From: Bacillota bacterium
GTDB taxonomy: Bacteria > Bacillota > Clostridia > Lachnospirales > Lachnospiraceae
Direction: 5' to 3'
Assembly (NCBI GenBank): GCA_023410575.1
Contig: JAEYPP010000063.1
Coordinates: 1-39,409 of the forward strand
DNA length: 39,409 nt
The notes beneath the pieces were generated by a model, which was not told the DNA's origin, did not search any database, and saw only the letters and a list, made by a program, of their open reading frames with translations. The first letter of the stretch is position 1. Each line of letters starts with the position of its first letter. Below, piece by piece: positions 1 through 7,432 of the stretch. The translations under genes were made by a program, and so were the position numbers.

Positions 1-374
1 CTGGTGATAACATCGGTGCTTTATTACGTGGTGTTCAGAGAACAGAAATCGAAAGAGGACAGGTTCTTTGTAAACCAGGCAGCATCAAATGCCATAAGAA
101 ATTCACAGCTCAGGTTTACGTATTAACAAAAGACGAAGGTGGACGTCATACTCCATTCTTCAACAACTATAGACCACAGTTCTACTTCAGAACAACTGAC
201 GTAACTGGTGTTTGTAACTTACCAGCAGGCACAGAAATGTGTATGCCTGGCGATAACATCGAAATGACTATCGAACTAATTCACCCAATCGCTATGGAGC
301 AGGGTCTTGGATTCGCTATTCGTGAAGGTGGACGTACAGTAGGTTCAGGTAAGGTTGCTACTATTATTGAGTAA
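1..374 (+). CDS. tuf: Elongation factor Tu, C-terminal part (5' end outside window)
   Basis: The reading frame enters at base 3 and runs 123 codons to TAA. EF-Tu delivers aminoacyl-tRNA to the ribosomal A site as a GTP complex. The visible part covers the end of domain 2 (GDNIGALLRGV, then the ERGQVL stretch) and all of domain 3, including GGRHTPFF, YRPQFYFRTTDVTG and the terminal GGRTVGSGKV. These are near-invariant EF-Tu signatures. The GTPase domain lies upstream of the window. A strong terminator follows about 40 bases after the stop, so tuf ends its transcript here. The only alternative would be a close GTPase paralogue, which domain 3 identity makes very unlikely. Confidence 0.98.
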   Translation, partial: GDNIGALLRGVQRTEIERGQVLCKPGSIKCHKKFTAQVYVLTKDEGGRHTPFFNNYRPQFYFRTTDVTGVCNLPAGTEMCMPGDNIEMTIELIHPIAMEQGLGFAIREGGRTVGSGKVATIIE

Positions 375-414
375 TTAATATCTTAATATAGATATATTGT
401 GTTTAAGCGGTCGA

Positions 415-456
415 AAGTCCCTCAATTTCTCCTCGGAGAACTTGAGGGACTTTTTA
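415..456 (+). terminator. Rho-independent terminator of tuf
   Basis: A perfect 10-bp stem, AGTCCCTCAA (416-425) with TTGAGGGACT (442-451), is followed by a T run. The loop contains a further small CTCC/GGAG pairing. It lies directly downstream of the tuf stop. Confidence 0.93.
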
Positions 457-494
457 TATTAATAGAAAATTGCTCTGCATTTTCTATTAATATA
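455..494. repeat. Perfect AT-rich inverted repeat right after the tuf terminator
   Basis: A perfect 16-bp inverted repeat: TATATTAATAGAAAAT (455-470) and ATTTTCTATTAATATA (479-494), around the loop TGCTCTGC. It starts inside the T run of the tuf terminator, so two hairpins stand in tandem. A shorter palindrome (TTTACTATAATAGTAAA, about 854-870) holds the matching place before the second copy of the structured repeat described below. Confidence 0.85.
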
Positions 495-599
495 AAAAGC
501 GTCCAAAAGAAGGACGCTATGATGCGTACAAGCGCGTTAGGAAGATGTCGCTTACGCGACCGCGCTTGGCGCGAGTGTTTCGCAAGCGAAACACTTTTA
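495..599 (+). repeat. Structured repeat, copy 1
   Basis: It opens with a hairpin (AGCGTCC 498-504 with GGACGCT 512-518), then ATGATGCGTACAAGCGCG and GATGTCGCTTA. It ends in a 10-bp hairpin AGTGTTTCGC-AA-GCGAAACACT (574-595) followed by TTTT. The same series of blocks recurs in diverged form at 867-994. I read a non-coding repeat; a 28-codon frame starting at ATG in the middle has no homology I recognise. Confidence 0.7.
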
Positions 600-613
600 A
601 AATAGAAATCCAA

Positions 614-815
614 CGTCATTTTGCACAAAGAAATGTTGGGAGCATGGGGTGACAAACATAATTTATACGCAACACGCTTTCGCTTGAATGAAGTTCGTAG
701 CGGTACATAAGGGCTTAGAATACAGGCCCTAAGTACCGACGACTTCATAACAGTATGCTCCTAAATTATGTTTGTCATCCCATTTTTGGCAAATCTATTT
801 ACGTGTAAAATGACG
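614..815. repeat. Nested (three-tier) inverted repeat of about 200 bases
   Basis: Outer arms are CGTCATTTT (614-622) and AAAATGACG (807-815). Middle arms pair 646-665 with 762-781 over 20 bases with one mismatch (core GACAAACATAATTTA). Inner arms pair GAAGT...CGGTAC (690-706) with GTACCGACGACTTC (733-746), closing on a small GGGC/GCCC hairpin (711-729). Its right core also occurs at 9359-9395. The form fits a non-autonomous repeat such as a MITE-like remnant, or a folded RNA. No transposase is nearby. Confidence 0.75.
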
Positions 816-866
816 AAAGGAGATATAAAAAAGGACTTTTGACACCTTCTAAATTTACTATAATAG

Positions 867-994
867 TAAAGCATCCATAAGAAAGAAGCTATGATGCACA
901 AAAGCGCGATAAGGCAGATGCCGCTTTTAGAGAAGGCTGATAAGGTTATGGAAGGAGTAATAAAGTGAGCGTGAAGCAAGGTGCTTCACGTTTT
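867..994 (+). repeat. Structured repeat, copy 2
   Basis: Diverged second copy of the element at 495-599. It has AAAGCATCCATAAGAAAGAA, then ATGATGCACAAAAGCGCG and GATGCCGCTTTTA. It ends in the hairpin CGTGAAGC (970-977) with GCTTCACG (983-990), then TTTT. The terminal stem differs in sequence from copy 1 but keeps pairing and keeps the GCAAG loop side, which suggests selection or inheritance of a folded form. Confidence 0.65.
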
Positions 995-1175
995 GCTTAG
1001 AAGAATGTTTGCATAAGTAGAGATTTGGGGGTGAAGTATTAGCGTGAATATTAAAAAAATTAGCAATATATCGACAGATTTTGAAAAGTAGTTCTAACAG
1101 AAACCTCCAGTGCCAAAACGGGCCAAGAAATCATGCAAATAAATTCGTCGAAGAAATATATCAAGTATATCTTTA

Positions 1176-1204
1176 TTGCAAATAATAACATTATATGGTA
1201 AAAT
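1176..1204 (+). promoter_or_regulatory. Sigma-A-type promoter of the ABC exporter operon
   Basis: -35 TTGCAA (1176-1181), 17-base spacer, -10 TAAAAT (1199-1204) preceded by TGG (extended -10). The leader to the ATG at 1277 is about 65 bases. Confidence 0.7.
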
Positions 1205-1276
1205 TTACACTTAGTTTGGCCCTATTTAATTCATTTTTATCAATGAGCTCATACATAAAAAATAAGAGGTGTGCTG

Positions 1277-3109
1277 ATGAAAAAAAACAAAGCAATACGT
1301 AACAATTTATATGCAATACATTTACTGTGGAAAATATGCCCTAGTAGAGTTATTCATGAAGCAATAACTCGGTTACTTGGTTACTTTGAGTGGTTATTTT
1401 ACAGTGCTTTTTTTATGCGATATGTTATTAAATCACTAGAAACAAATCAGGAATTTCCAACGATTATGACTTTTTTGTGTATTACTGTCGCAGTATTTGC
1501 ATGTAGCTCACTCTATAGTAGTTATGTGAATGGTAAAGTTATGCCTATCACAAATATTATAGTAACAAAAGGGTTAAACAAGATCCTCTTCAGAAAATCA
1601 AGAAATGTAGAAATTTCATGTTTTGAAGATAGTGAGTTTTATAATAAATACACTTTAGCAATGGAGAAGGCGGATGAACGTCTTATAGATACAGTTTCCG
1701 TAGTTTGGGGGGTAATATTTGGGGTATTTGCAGCTATTTTATCCTTTGCTTTAATGTTTGAAGTAGATAAATTATCAGTACTATTCGTATTATTCCCTGT
1801 CATCGGTAACTTTGTTTTTAATAGAAAAATAGGAGAAATTGACTATAAACGTAATCAAGATATGGCACCTTATAATCGGAAAGTGTCTTATGTTAATCGT
1901 GTTATGTATCTAAATGATTATGCAAAGGAGATACGACTTACGAATGCGTTTAAACTGATGAAACGTCACTATCAAGAAGCGATTCAAGGAATGATTGATG
2001 TGACGAAGAAATATACGAAGAGAGCCATGATTTTGCATTGGTTCCGTGTCATGTTTACATTCACATTTATATTTGAAGGATTATTAATATATGGAGCTTA
2101 TCGAACTTTAGTAAGTCATACGATGTCATTAGATCAGTTAGCAGTTATTACGAGTATGATGGTATCCTCAACATGGATTCTAATTGGTTTTACAGAGTCC
2201 TTGATGACCTGCTTTAAGAATGGTCTTTTTGTTAATAATCTACGTACTTTTCTTGAGTATGAAGAGAAAATACCAGAGAATTTGGATGGAGTGGAGCCAG
2301 GGTCTAAAATAGAATGTCTTGAATTTCGAAATGTTAGCTTTTCCTATAAAGACAAGGTTATCATAAATAATTTATCTTTTCAGATTCGAGGTAATAAAAC
2401 CTATGCGTTAGTTGGTCATAATGGAGCTGGAAAGTCGACAATTATCAAATTACTAATGAGATTTTATGATCCAACCGAGGGTGAAATTTTACTAAATGGA
2501 CGTAATATCAAAGAGTATCATCTTCAAAAATATCGTGCTTTGTTTTCAACGGCATTTCAAGAACATCAAATCTTTTCAATGTCAGTCATGGAAAATGTAT
2601 TAATGCGTAGAGCTAAGCAAGAAGATGAAACGACGGTAATTCAAGCATTAAAAATGGCTGGTGTTTATGAAAAGGTAATGTCCTTGCCAAAAGGAATCCA
2701 TACGATATTGACAAAGGAATTTGCAGAGGATGGAGCAGTTCTATCCGGTGGTGAATATCAGAAAATCGTAGTTGCCAGAGCATTTGTTACCAACTGTCTA
2801 CTAAGGATTTTTGATGAGCCTTCTAGTGCACTTGATCCTATTGCTGAATATGAACTTTTTGATAATATTTTAAAAACTAGTAGGGATAAGACAATGTTAT
2901 TTATCTCTCATAGACTTTCTTCCGTACAAAATGCTGATTGGGTATTTATGCTAGAGAATGGAAGTGTAATTGAAGAGGGAACTCATAAATTATTAATGAA
3001 GAAGCAGGGTTCTTATGCAGATATGTATATGAAACAAGCAGTTAATTATTTAGCTGCGTCACCAAATGAGATGAAAGACGGAATTTTTGCAGCTGGGGGT
3101 GAGAACTAA
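1277..3109 (+). CDS. ABC exporter half-transporter (fused membrane domain and ATPase), first of a pair
   Basis: A 610-residue type I ABC exporter subunit: an N-terminal membrane domain with about six hydrophobic segments (residues 25-310) and a C-terminal ATPase (340-590). All ATPase motifs look intact: Walker A GHNGAGKST (380-388), Q-loop in TAFQEHQ, signature LSGGE (489-493), Walker B IFDEP (Asp513, Glu514), D-loop SALD and H-loop His545. I chose ATG at 1277 because AGAGGT (1265-1270) lies 6 bases upstream; a GTG two codons earlier is too close to it. The next gene starts one base after this stop and has the same architecture, so the two probably form a heterodimer in the membrane. The substrate cannot be read from sequence; lipids, peptides and drugs are all exported by this family. 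Confidence 0.9.
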   Translation: MKKNKAIRNNLYAIHLLWKICPSRVIHEAITRLLGYFEWLFYSAFFMRYVIKSLETNQEFPTIMTFLCITVAVFACSSLYSSYVNGKVMPITNIIVTKGLNKILFRKSRNVEISCFEDSEFYNKYTLAMEKADERLIDTVSVVWGVIFGVFAAILSFALMFEVDKLSVLFVLFPVIGNFVFNRKIGEIDYKRNQDMAPYNRKVSYVNRVMYLNDYAKEIRLTNAFKLMKRHYQEAIQGMIDVTKKYTKRAMILHWFRVMFTFTFIFEGLLIYGAYRTLVSHTMSLDQLAVITSMMVSSTWILIGFTESLMTCFKNGLFVNNLRTFLEYEEKIPENLDGVEPGSKIECLEFRNVSFSYKDKVIINNLSFQIRGNKTYALVGHNGAGKSTIIKLLMRFYDPTEGEILLNGRNIKEYHLQKYRALFSTAFQEHQIFSMSVMENVLMRRAKQEDETTVIQALKMAGVYEKVMSLPKGIHTILTKEFAEDGAVLSGGEYQKIVVARAFVTNCLLRIFDEPSSALDPIAEYELFDNILKTSRDKTMLFISHRLSSVQNADWVFMLENGSVIEEGTHKLLMKKQGSYADMYMKQAVNYLAASPNEMKDGIFAAGGEN

Positions 3110-3110
3110 T

Positions 3111-4901
3111 ATGAAACATATTTGGAAAAATCATCTTTTTCTTTGGAAATTATGTTTTAAAGCGTCACCTAAATATATGATTTCAATTTTATATGATGCA
3201 TTTCGTTTTCAGTTTATAATATTCCTTGAACATACGATTGGAATTCGATATGTGCTACATTGCGCTGAATATGGAGAGCCTTTTTACAAGGCATTTTTAG
3301 TCATAGGAATTATATTACTCATTAATATGATACAGATTGTACCTGATGGTTACTATATACATGGAATGACATATAGGGAAAAACCTAAATTATATAAGGC
3401 ATTGAAGGAGCAGATGTATCAAAAAGCAGCAGAACTCGACTTGTCTTGCTACGATGACCCCAAATACTATAATGATTTTGTATTAGCAGTAGCAGAATCG
3501 GAAGCTTCAATTGACCGTTTTCTAGCCTTACTCGGTACTATCATGCAGAGTATCACGGTAATTGTTACAACAGGGATTTTCTTCTTGACTACGAATGCAA
3601 TGGGTATTTTGTTTGTCTTTATCTCCTTTATTCTTAACTTCTTCATAGCTAAAGTGATTAACAGAGTCAACTATAATGTTAGAATGAAGCTCAATCCTTT
3701 GGAACGTAAAAGGAGTTATGTGAATCGAGTATTTTATTTAAATGATTTTGCGAAGGAGCTACGTCTTCATCCTCAAGTTGGAGATATGTTAGAAAAGGAA
3801 TTTGATGAAGCCAATGATGAAATGGTTAGAGAGCAAAAGAAAGTGTCTAGAAAGCGCACAGGACTACTATTTACACAAGGTTATCTTGCAAGTGATTTCA
3901 TAACGGATGGCTTATATATTGGTTATTTAATTTTTCAAGCAGCGGTTTTACATACGATTGATTACAGTAATGCAGTTGTACTTTTTAATCGAACGGGAAG
4001 TCTTCGAAATGCAATGCGTGAATTTGCAGAAATTGCACCTAAGGCAAATGAAAATAGTCTCTATATCGATAAAATTCAAGCATTCTTAGCATATGAACCA
4101 ATCATTAAACATGAAGTTGGAATGAAAGTTCCAGAGGGCATTGGAGAAATTGAGCTTAAGAATGTAAGCTTTCGCTATCCAAATCATTCGAAAGATATCC
4201 TTCATAATATTTCACTCAAAGTTAAGCCGGGAGAAAAAATAGCTATTGTAGGTTATAATGGAGCAGGAAAAACGACATTGATAAAGCTTTTAATGCGTTT
4301 ATATGATCCATCAGAAGGTGAGATTCTATACCATAACCAGGATATTCAGAATTATGACATCGATGAGTATCATAAACGAATTGGAGTTGTATTTCAAGAT
4401 TTTCAGATGTATGGTGCAACTTTGTTAGAGAATGTCATCTTAGATGATGTGAAAGATAACTCAAAAGAAGAAATAGCAGTTACAGAAGCCTTGACTTATA
4501 GTGGGTTTGAGGAGTGTATGGTAAAATTGCCTCTAGGGCTTAGTACACCGATTACTACTGAATTTGATGAAAAAGGTATTAATTTGTCAGGTGGAGAGGG
4601 ACAAAAAGTCGCAATAGCAAGAGCATTTTACCGGCAAGCGGATATTCTTGCTATGGATGAGCCATCTAGTGCACTTGATCCTATAGCAGAATATAATTTA
4701 AACACTGCAATGCATGAAGCAGCTCAGAACAAAACAGTATTTTATATTTCTCATCGTCTATCTACGACTAGAGATGCAGATCGTATTGTAATGATAGAGC
4801 AGGGAAGGATTATTGAAGAGGGCACTCATGCTCAATTGCTTGCAATGGGAGGAAAGTATGCAATGATGTGGCATGTTCAGGCTGGTAAATATGGTGGCTG
4901 A
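3111..4901 (+). CDS. ABC exporter half-transporter, second of a pair
   Basis: A 596-residue fused membrane-ATPase ABC subunit and probable partner of the upstream gene. Its motifs are Walker A GYNGAGKTT (from residue 381), Q-loop VVFQDFQ, signature LSGGEGQK (from 492), Walker B LAMDEP (Asp516, Glu517) and H-loop ISHRLST. Both partners therefore keep a full set of catalytic residues, unlike heterodimers with one degenerate site. The start is ATG 3111, one base after the preceding TAA, with GGGGGTGAG (3095-3103) inside the end of the first gene as ribosome binding site; this implies translational coupling. In-frame upstream start codons would overlap the first gene. A hairpin follows the stop. 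Function: ATP-driven export of an unknown substrate. Confidence 0.9.
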   Translation: MKHIWKNHLFLWKLCFKASPKYMISILYDAFRFQFIIFLEHTIGIRYVLHCAEYGEPFYKAFLVIGIILLINMIQIVPDGYYIHGMTYREKPKLYKALKEQMYQKAAELDLSCYDDPKYYNDFVLAVAESEASIDRFLALLGTIMQSITVIVTTGIFFLTTNAMGILFVFISFILNFFIAKVINRVNYNVRMKLNPLERKRSYVNRVFYLNDFAKELRLHPQVGDMLEKEFDEANDEMVREQKKVSRKRTGLLFTQGYLASDFITDGLYIGYLIFQAAVLHTIDYSNAVVLFNRTGSLRNAMREFAEIAPKANENSLYIDKIQAFLAYEPIIKHEVGMKVPEGIGEIELKNVSFRYPNHSKDILHNISLKVKPGEKIAIVGYNGAGKTTLIKLLMRLYDPSEGEILYHNQDIQNYDIDEYHKRIGVVFQDFQMYGATLLENVILDDVKDNSKEEIAVTEALTYSGFEECMVKLPLGLSTPITTEFDEKGINLSGGEGQKVAIARAFYRQADILAMDEPSSALDPIAEYNLNTAMHEAAQNKTVFYISHRLSTTRDADRIVMIEQGRIIEEGTHAQLLAMGGKYAMMWHVQAGKYGG

Positions 4902-4943
4902 ATTAAGTAAAATACAATGTGAAGTAAAAGAATAGTTTTATAG

Positions 4944-4979
4944 AGCGAGTATATCTCCCAAAAGGAGAGTTTACTCGCT
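4944..4979 (+). terminator. Hairpin after the ABC operon, probable terminator
   Basis: AGCGAGTA (4944-4951) pairs with TACTCGCT (4972-4979), continued by TCTCC/GGAGA around a CAAAA loop. Only a short T tract follows, so termination may be partial. Confidence 0.65.
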
Positions 4980-5115
4980 TACTGATACATGGAGATTAAT
5001 CGACAACCTTATGTTTATATTATATGCAGAGATTATGGTATTTTATTAGAATATAAGGTACAATATTACTTGTAAAGTAGACTTATAATAAATAGGTAAT
5101 TGAGGAGGTAGATAG

Positions 5116-7272
5116 ATGAACAATAAAATGAGTCAGATTGTAAAAGAGAAAAGTAGTAGGGTAGAGTCCTTAATTCGAAAAATGACTCTTGAACAAAAAG
5201 TGGCGCAGATGATTCAGATTCCTTACTCCGTTGTTGGAAGGGAAAAGGCACTGGAGTGGGCAAACAAAGGTGCAGGATCATTTTTGCATGTACTTGGGGA
5301 TGATGCACGAGAAATTCAGCAAGCGGCTTTGAATAGTATACATGGTATTCCTGTTATATTCGGAATTGATGCGATTCACGGACATGGACTAAATGAACAT
5401 GCCACAATCTTTCCAACACAGCTTGCTATGGCATGTAGTTGGAATAGAGAGTTAATTAAAAAGATGGGAAGAATTACGGCAAAAGAAGTAGCAACAGATG
5501 GCTTGCATTGGACTTTCTCCCCGGTATTATGTTTAGGAAGAGATACAAGATGGGGAAGAGTGAATGAGACATTTGGAGAAGATCCTTATCTGACAGGAGA
5601 ATTAGGTGCTGCTATCATACAAGGATACCAAGGAGATAATTTAAGTGATCAGGACAGTATTTTGGCATGTGCGAAGCATTATATCGGATATGGAGAAGCA
5701 GTAGGTGCTAGAGATGCATGTGATACCGAGATGACCTATCGAAAAATGAAAGATGTTTTTTTACCACCATTTCAAAAAGCAATCGAAGCGGGTTGTGCAA
5801 CTTTTATGACAGCATATGGTTCCATCGATGGAGAGCCTTTTACTGCAAGTTATAAAGCATTAAAAGAAATATTACGTGATGAATTAGGTTTTGATGGCTT
5901 TGTAGTTACAGATTGGGATAATGTAAATAGTCTTGTAAAAAATCAATTTGTGGCAGCTGATAGAAAAGAGGCCTCAAAATTAACTGCGAAAGCAGGTAAT
6001 GATATGATTATGACAAGTGAAGAATTTTACGAGTCAACAATTTCTTTGGTAAAGGAAGGACAGTTAGAGGAAGAAGTTATTGATGAGGCTGTTAGAAATA
6101 TCTTAAACATAAAGGAGAAGATGGGACTATTTGAACATCCAGAAAAGAGTGGAGTAAAAGGATGTATCGGTTGTATGGAGCATTTACAGTTAAATGAGAC
6201 GTTGGCAGATGAATGTGTTGTACTATTAAAAAATGATTCGGTGCTACCTATATGTAAAGATGTGAAAAAAATTGCTGTTATTGGTCCAAATGCGGATGAT
6301 ATAAAAGCTCAGTATGGTGATTGGACATACTTTTCTCATCCTACTCCAAAGCCAGATAAGATACCAAATAAACCTTACACAACTATCTTTGAAGGAATAA
6401 AAGAGATAGCAGGTAAGAATATTGAGGTTACATATTGCAAGGGGTGTGATGTATTACACGCAAAAACTGATGACATAAATCAAGCAGTCAGTGTTGCGAT
6501 GAATACAGACTTAATTGTTTTAGTAATTGGTGATGAGATAAGTCAGGTAGGTGAGTATAAAGATAGAGCAAATCTAGCGCTGTCTGGTAAACAACTAGAA
6601 CTGTTCAATGCATTAAAGGAGACAGGAAGAAAGATTATTACAGTACTGCTTTCCTCTAAGCCACTGTGTGTAACAGAAGTTGTAGAAGGTTCCGATGCTT
6701 TTATAGTAGCATTTAATGGAGGTATGTTTGGCGGTAAAGCGGTTGCTAATATATTGTTTGGAAGGAAAAATCCATCTGGGAAGTTACCAATATCCTTTCC
6801 AAGACATAGTGGACAGCTTCCTGTTTATTATAACAGCTTGCCTGGCTGGCATGGTGGTAAATATATGGATATGCCTGCACAACCTTTATTCTCTTTTGGT
6901 CAGGGAATGTCCTATTCAAAGTTTATCTATAGTAATCTTCAGGTGAAGGAAACAAAGAATAATGGGGACTCATGGATTGTAAGTGTAGATGTAGAAAATG
7001 TTAGTGATATTGATGGTGATGAGATTGTCCAAGTGTACTTTAGAGATATCGTCAGTTCAATTATGACACCGATAAAACAATTAATTCGTTTCGAAAAGGT
7101 TCATGTACAAGCAAAGCATAAGATTTCTGTTTGTTTTGAACTAGATCAGATGGATTTTTCATTTGTAGATCGAACAGAAAAGCGTATTACTGAGCCAGGA
7201 GAAATTGAGTTGATGATAGGAGCAAGTTCTAGAGAGGAAGACTTATTAAAGCAAATTATTAACATTAAGTAA
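5116..7272 (+). CDS. Glycoside hydrolase family 3 beta-glucosidase-like enzyme
   Basis: 718 residues, start ATG 5116 behind GAGGAGGT. It is a full-length GH3 retaining beta-glycosidase: N-terminal barrel (about 15-330), alpha/beta sandwich (about 360-590) and C-terminal fibronectin-III-like domain (about 640-718). Visible landmarks are GIDAIHGH, GRVNETFGEDPYL, the AKHYIGYG loop (Lys187, His188) and the nucleophile Asp266 in FVVTDWDN. NPSGKLPISFPRHSGQLPVYYN and FSFGQGMSYSKF are also typical of BglX-like enzymes. There is no signal peptide, so it should act in the cytoplasm on imported beta-glucosides or short oligosaccharides. Exact sugar specificity (glucoside, xyloside, N-acetylglucosaminide) is not decided by these motifs. 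It is a single-gene unit ended by its own terminator. Confidence 0.92.
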   Translation: MNNKMSQIVKEKSSRVESLIRKMTLEQKVAQMIQIPYSVVGREKALEWANKGAGSFLHVLGDDAREIQQAALNSIHGIPVIFGIDAIHGHGLNEHATIFPTQLAMACSWNRELIKKMGRITAKEVATDGLHWTFSPVLCLGRDTRWGRVNETFGEDPYLTGELGAAIIQGYQGDNLSDQDSILACAKHYIGYGEAVGARDACDTEMTYRKMKDVFLPPFQKAIEAGCATFMTAYGSIDGEPFTASYKALKEILRDELGFDGFVVTDWDNVNSLVKNQFVAADRKEASKLTAKAGNDMIMTSEEFYESTISLVKEGQLEEEVIDEAVRNILNIKEKMGLFEHPEKSGVKGCIGCMEHLQLNETLADECVVLLKNDSVLPICKDVKKIAVIGPNADDIKAQYGDWTYFSHPTPKPDKIPNKPYTTIFEGIKEIAGKNIEVTYCKGCDVLHAKTDDINQAVSVAMNTDLIVLVIGDEISQVGEYKDRANLALSGKQLELFNALKETGRKIITVLLSSKPLCVTEVVEGSDAFIVAFNGGMFGGKAVANILFGRKNPSGKLPISFPRHSGQLPVYYNSLPGWHGGKYMDMPAQPLFSFGQGMSYSKFIYSNLQVKETKNNGDSWIVSVDVENVSDIDGDEIVQVYFRDIVSSIMTPIKQLIRFEKVHVQAKHKISVCFELDQMDFSFVDRTEKRITEPGEIELMIGASSREEDLLKQIINIK

Positions 7273-7299
7273 GCTATATCTTTAAAGAAATAAATATTG

Positions 7300-7343
7300 A
7301 AAGCCTCTTAATCTCTCGATAGGAGATATAAAGGGGCTTTTTA
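7300..7343 (+). terminator. Rho-independent terminator of the GH3 gene
   Basis: AAAGCCTCTT (7300-7309) pairs with AAGGGGCTTT (7331-7340) with one G-T wobble. An inner ATCTC/GAGAT stem and a following TTTTT complete it. Confidence 0.9.
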
Positions 7344-7351
7344 ACTTTTTA

Positions 7352-7381
7352 TTGAAGTTACTTAGACGTACGTGATATAAT
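7352..7381 (+). promoter_or_regulatory. Promoter of the GGDEF/EAL gene
   Basis: -35 TTGAAG (7352-7357), 18-base spacer, -10 TATAAT (7376-7381) preceded by TGA (extended -10). It lies just past the GH3 terminator and about 50 bases before the coding start. Confidence 0.65.
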
Positions 7382-7432
7382 AAAATATGATTATGTTGAA
7401 ATATATAACAACAGAGGGAATGGTGTACATAT

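Larger units (their letters stand above)
375..1276. other. 902-base gene-free region between tuf and the ABC transporter pair
   Basis: No convincing gene is present. The open frames here run through inverted repeats and lack ribosome binding sites. In order it holds the tuf terminator, a perfect hairpin (455-494), repeat copy 1 (495-599), a nested inverted repeat (614-815), repeat copy 2 (867-994), about 180 bases in which I see nothing (995-1175), and the promoter of the ABC operon (1176-1204). The abundance of inverted repeats suggests remnants of small mobile or structured repeats rather than decayed protein genes. Confidence 0.8.

Noticed and set aside
399..979. Open frames of 60-110 codons on both strands in the tuf-ABC spacer
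   Set aside because: They run through terminators and inverted repeats, have no ribosome binding site, and their similarity to one another is explained by the two repeat copies.
1044..1091. GTG-initiated 15-codon frame (MNIKKISNISTDFEK) with GGGGGTG upstream, before an ABC exporter pair
   Set aside because: It could be a peptide substrate, but it is too short to tell from chance, the spacing is long, and no modification enzyme or core peptide follows.
5041..5115. Promoter of the GH3 gene at TATAAT 5084-5089
   Set aside because: The -10 is consensus, but I find no acceptable -35 at 16-18 bases, so I left it out of the feature list.
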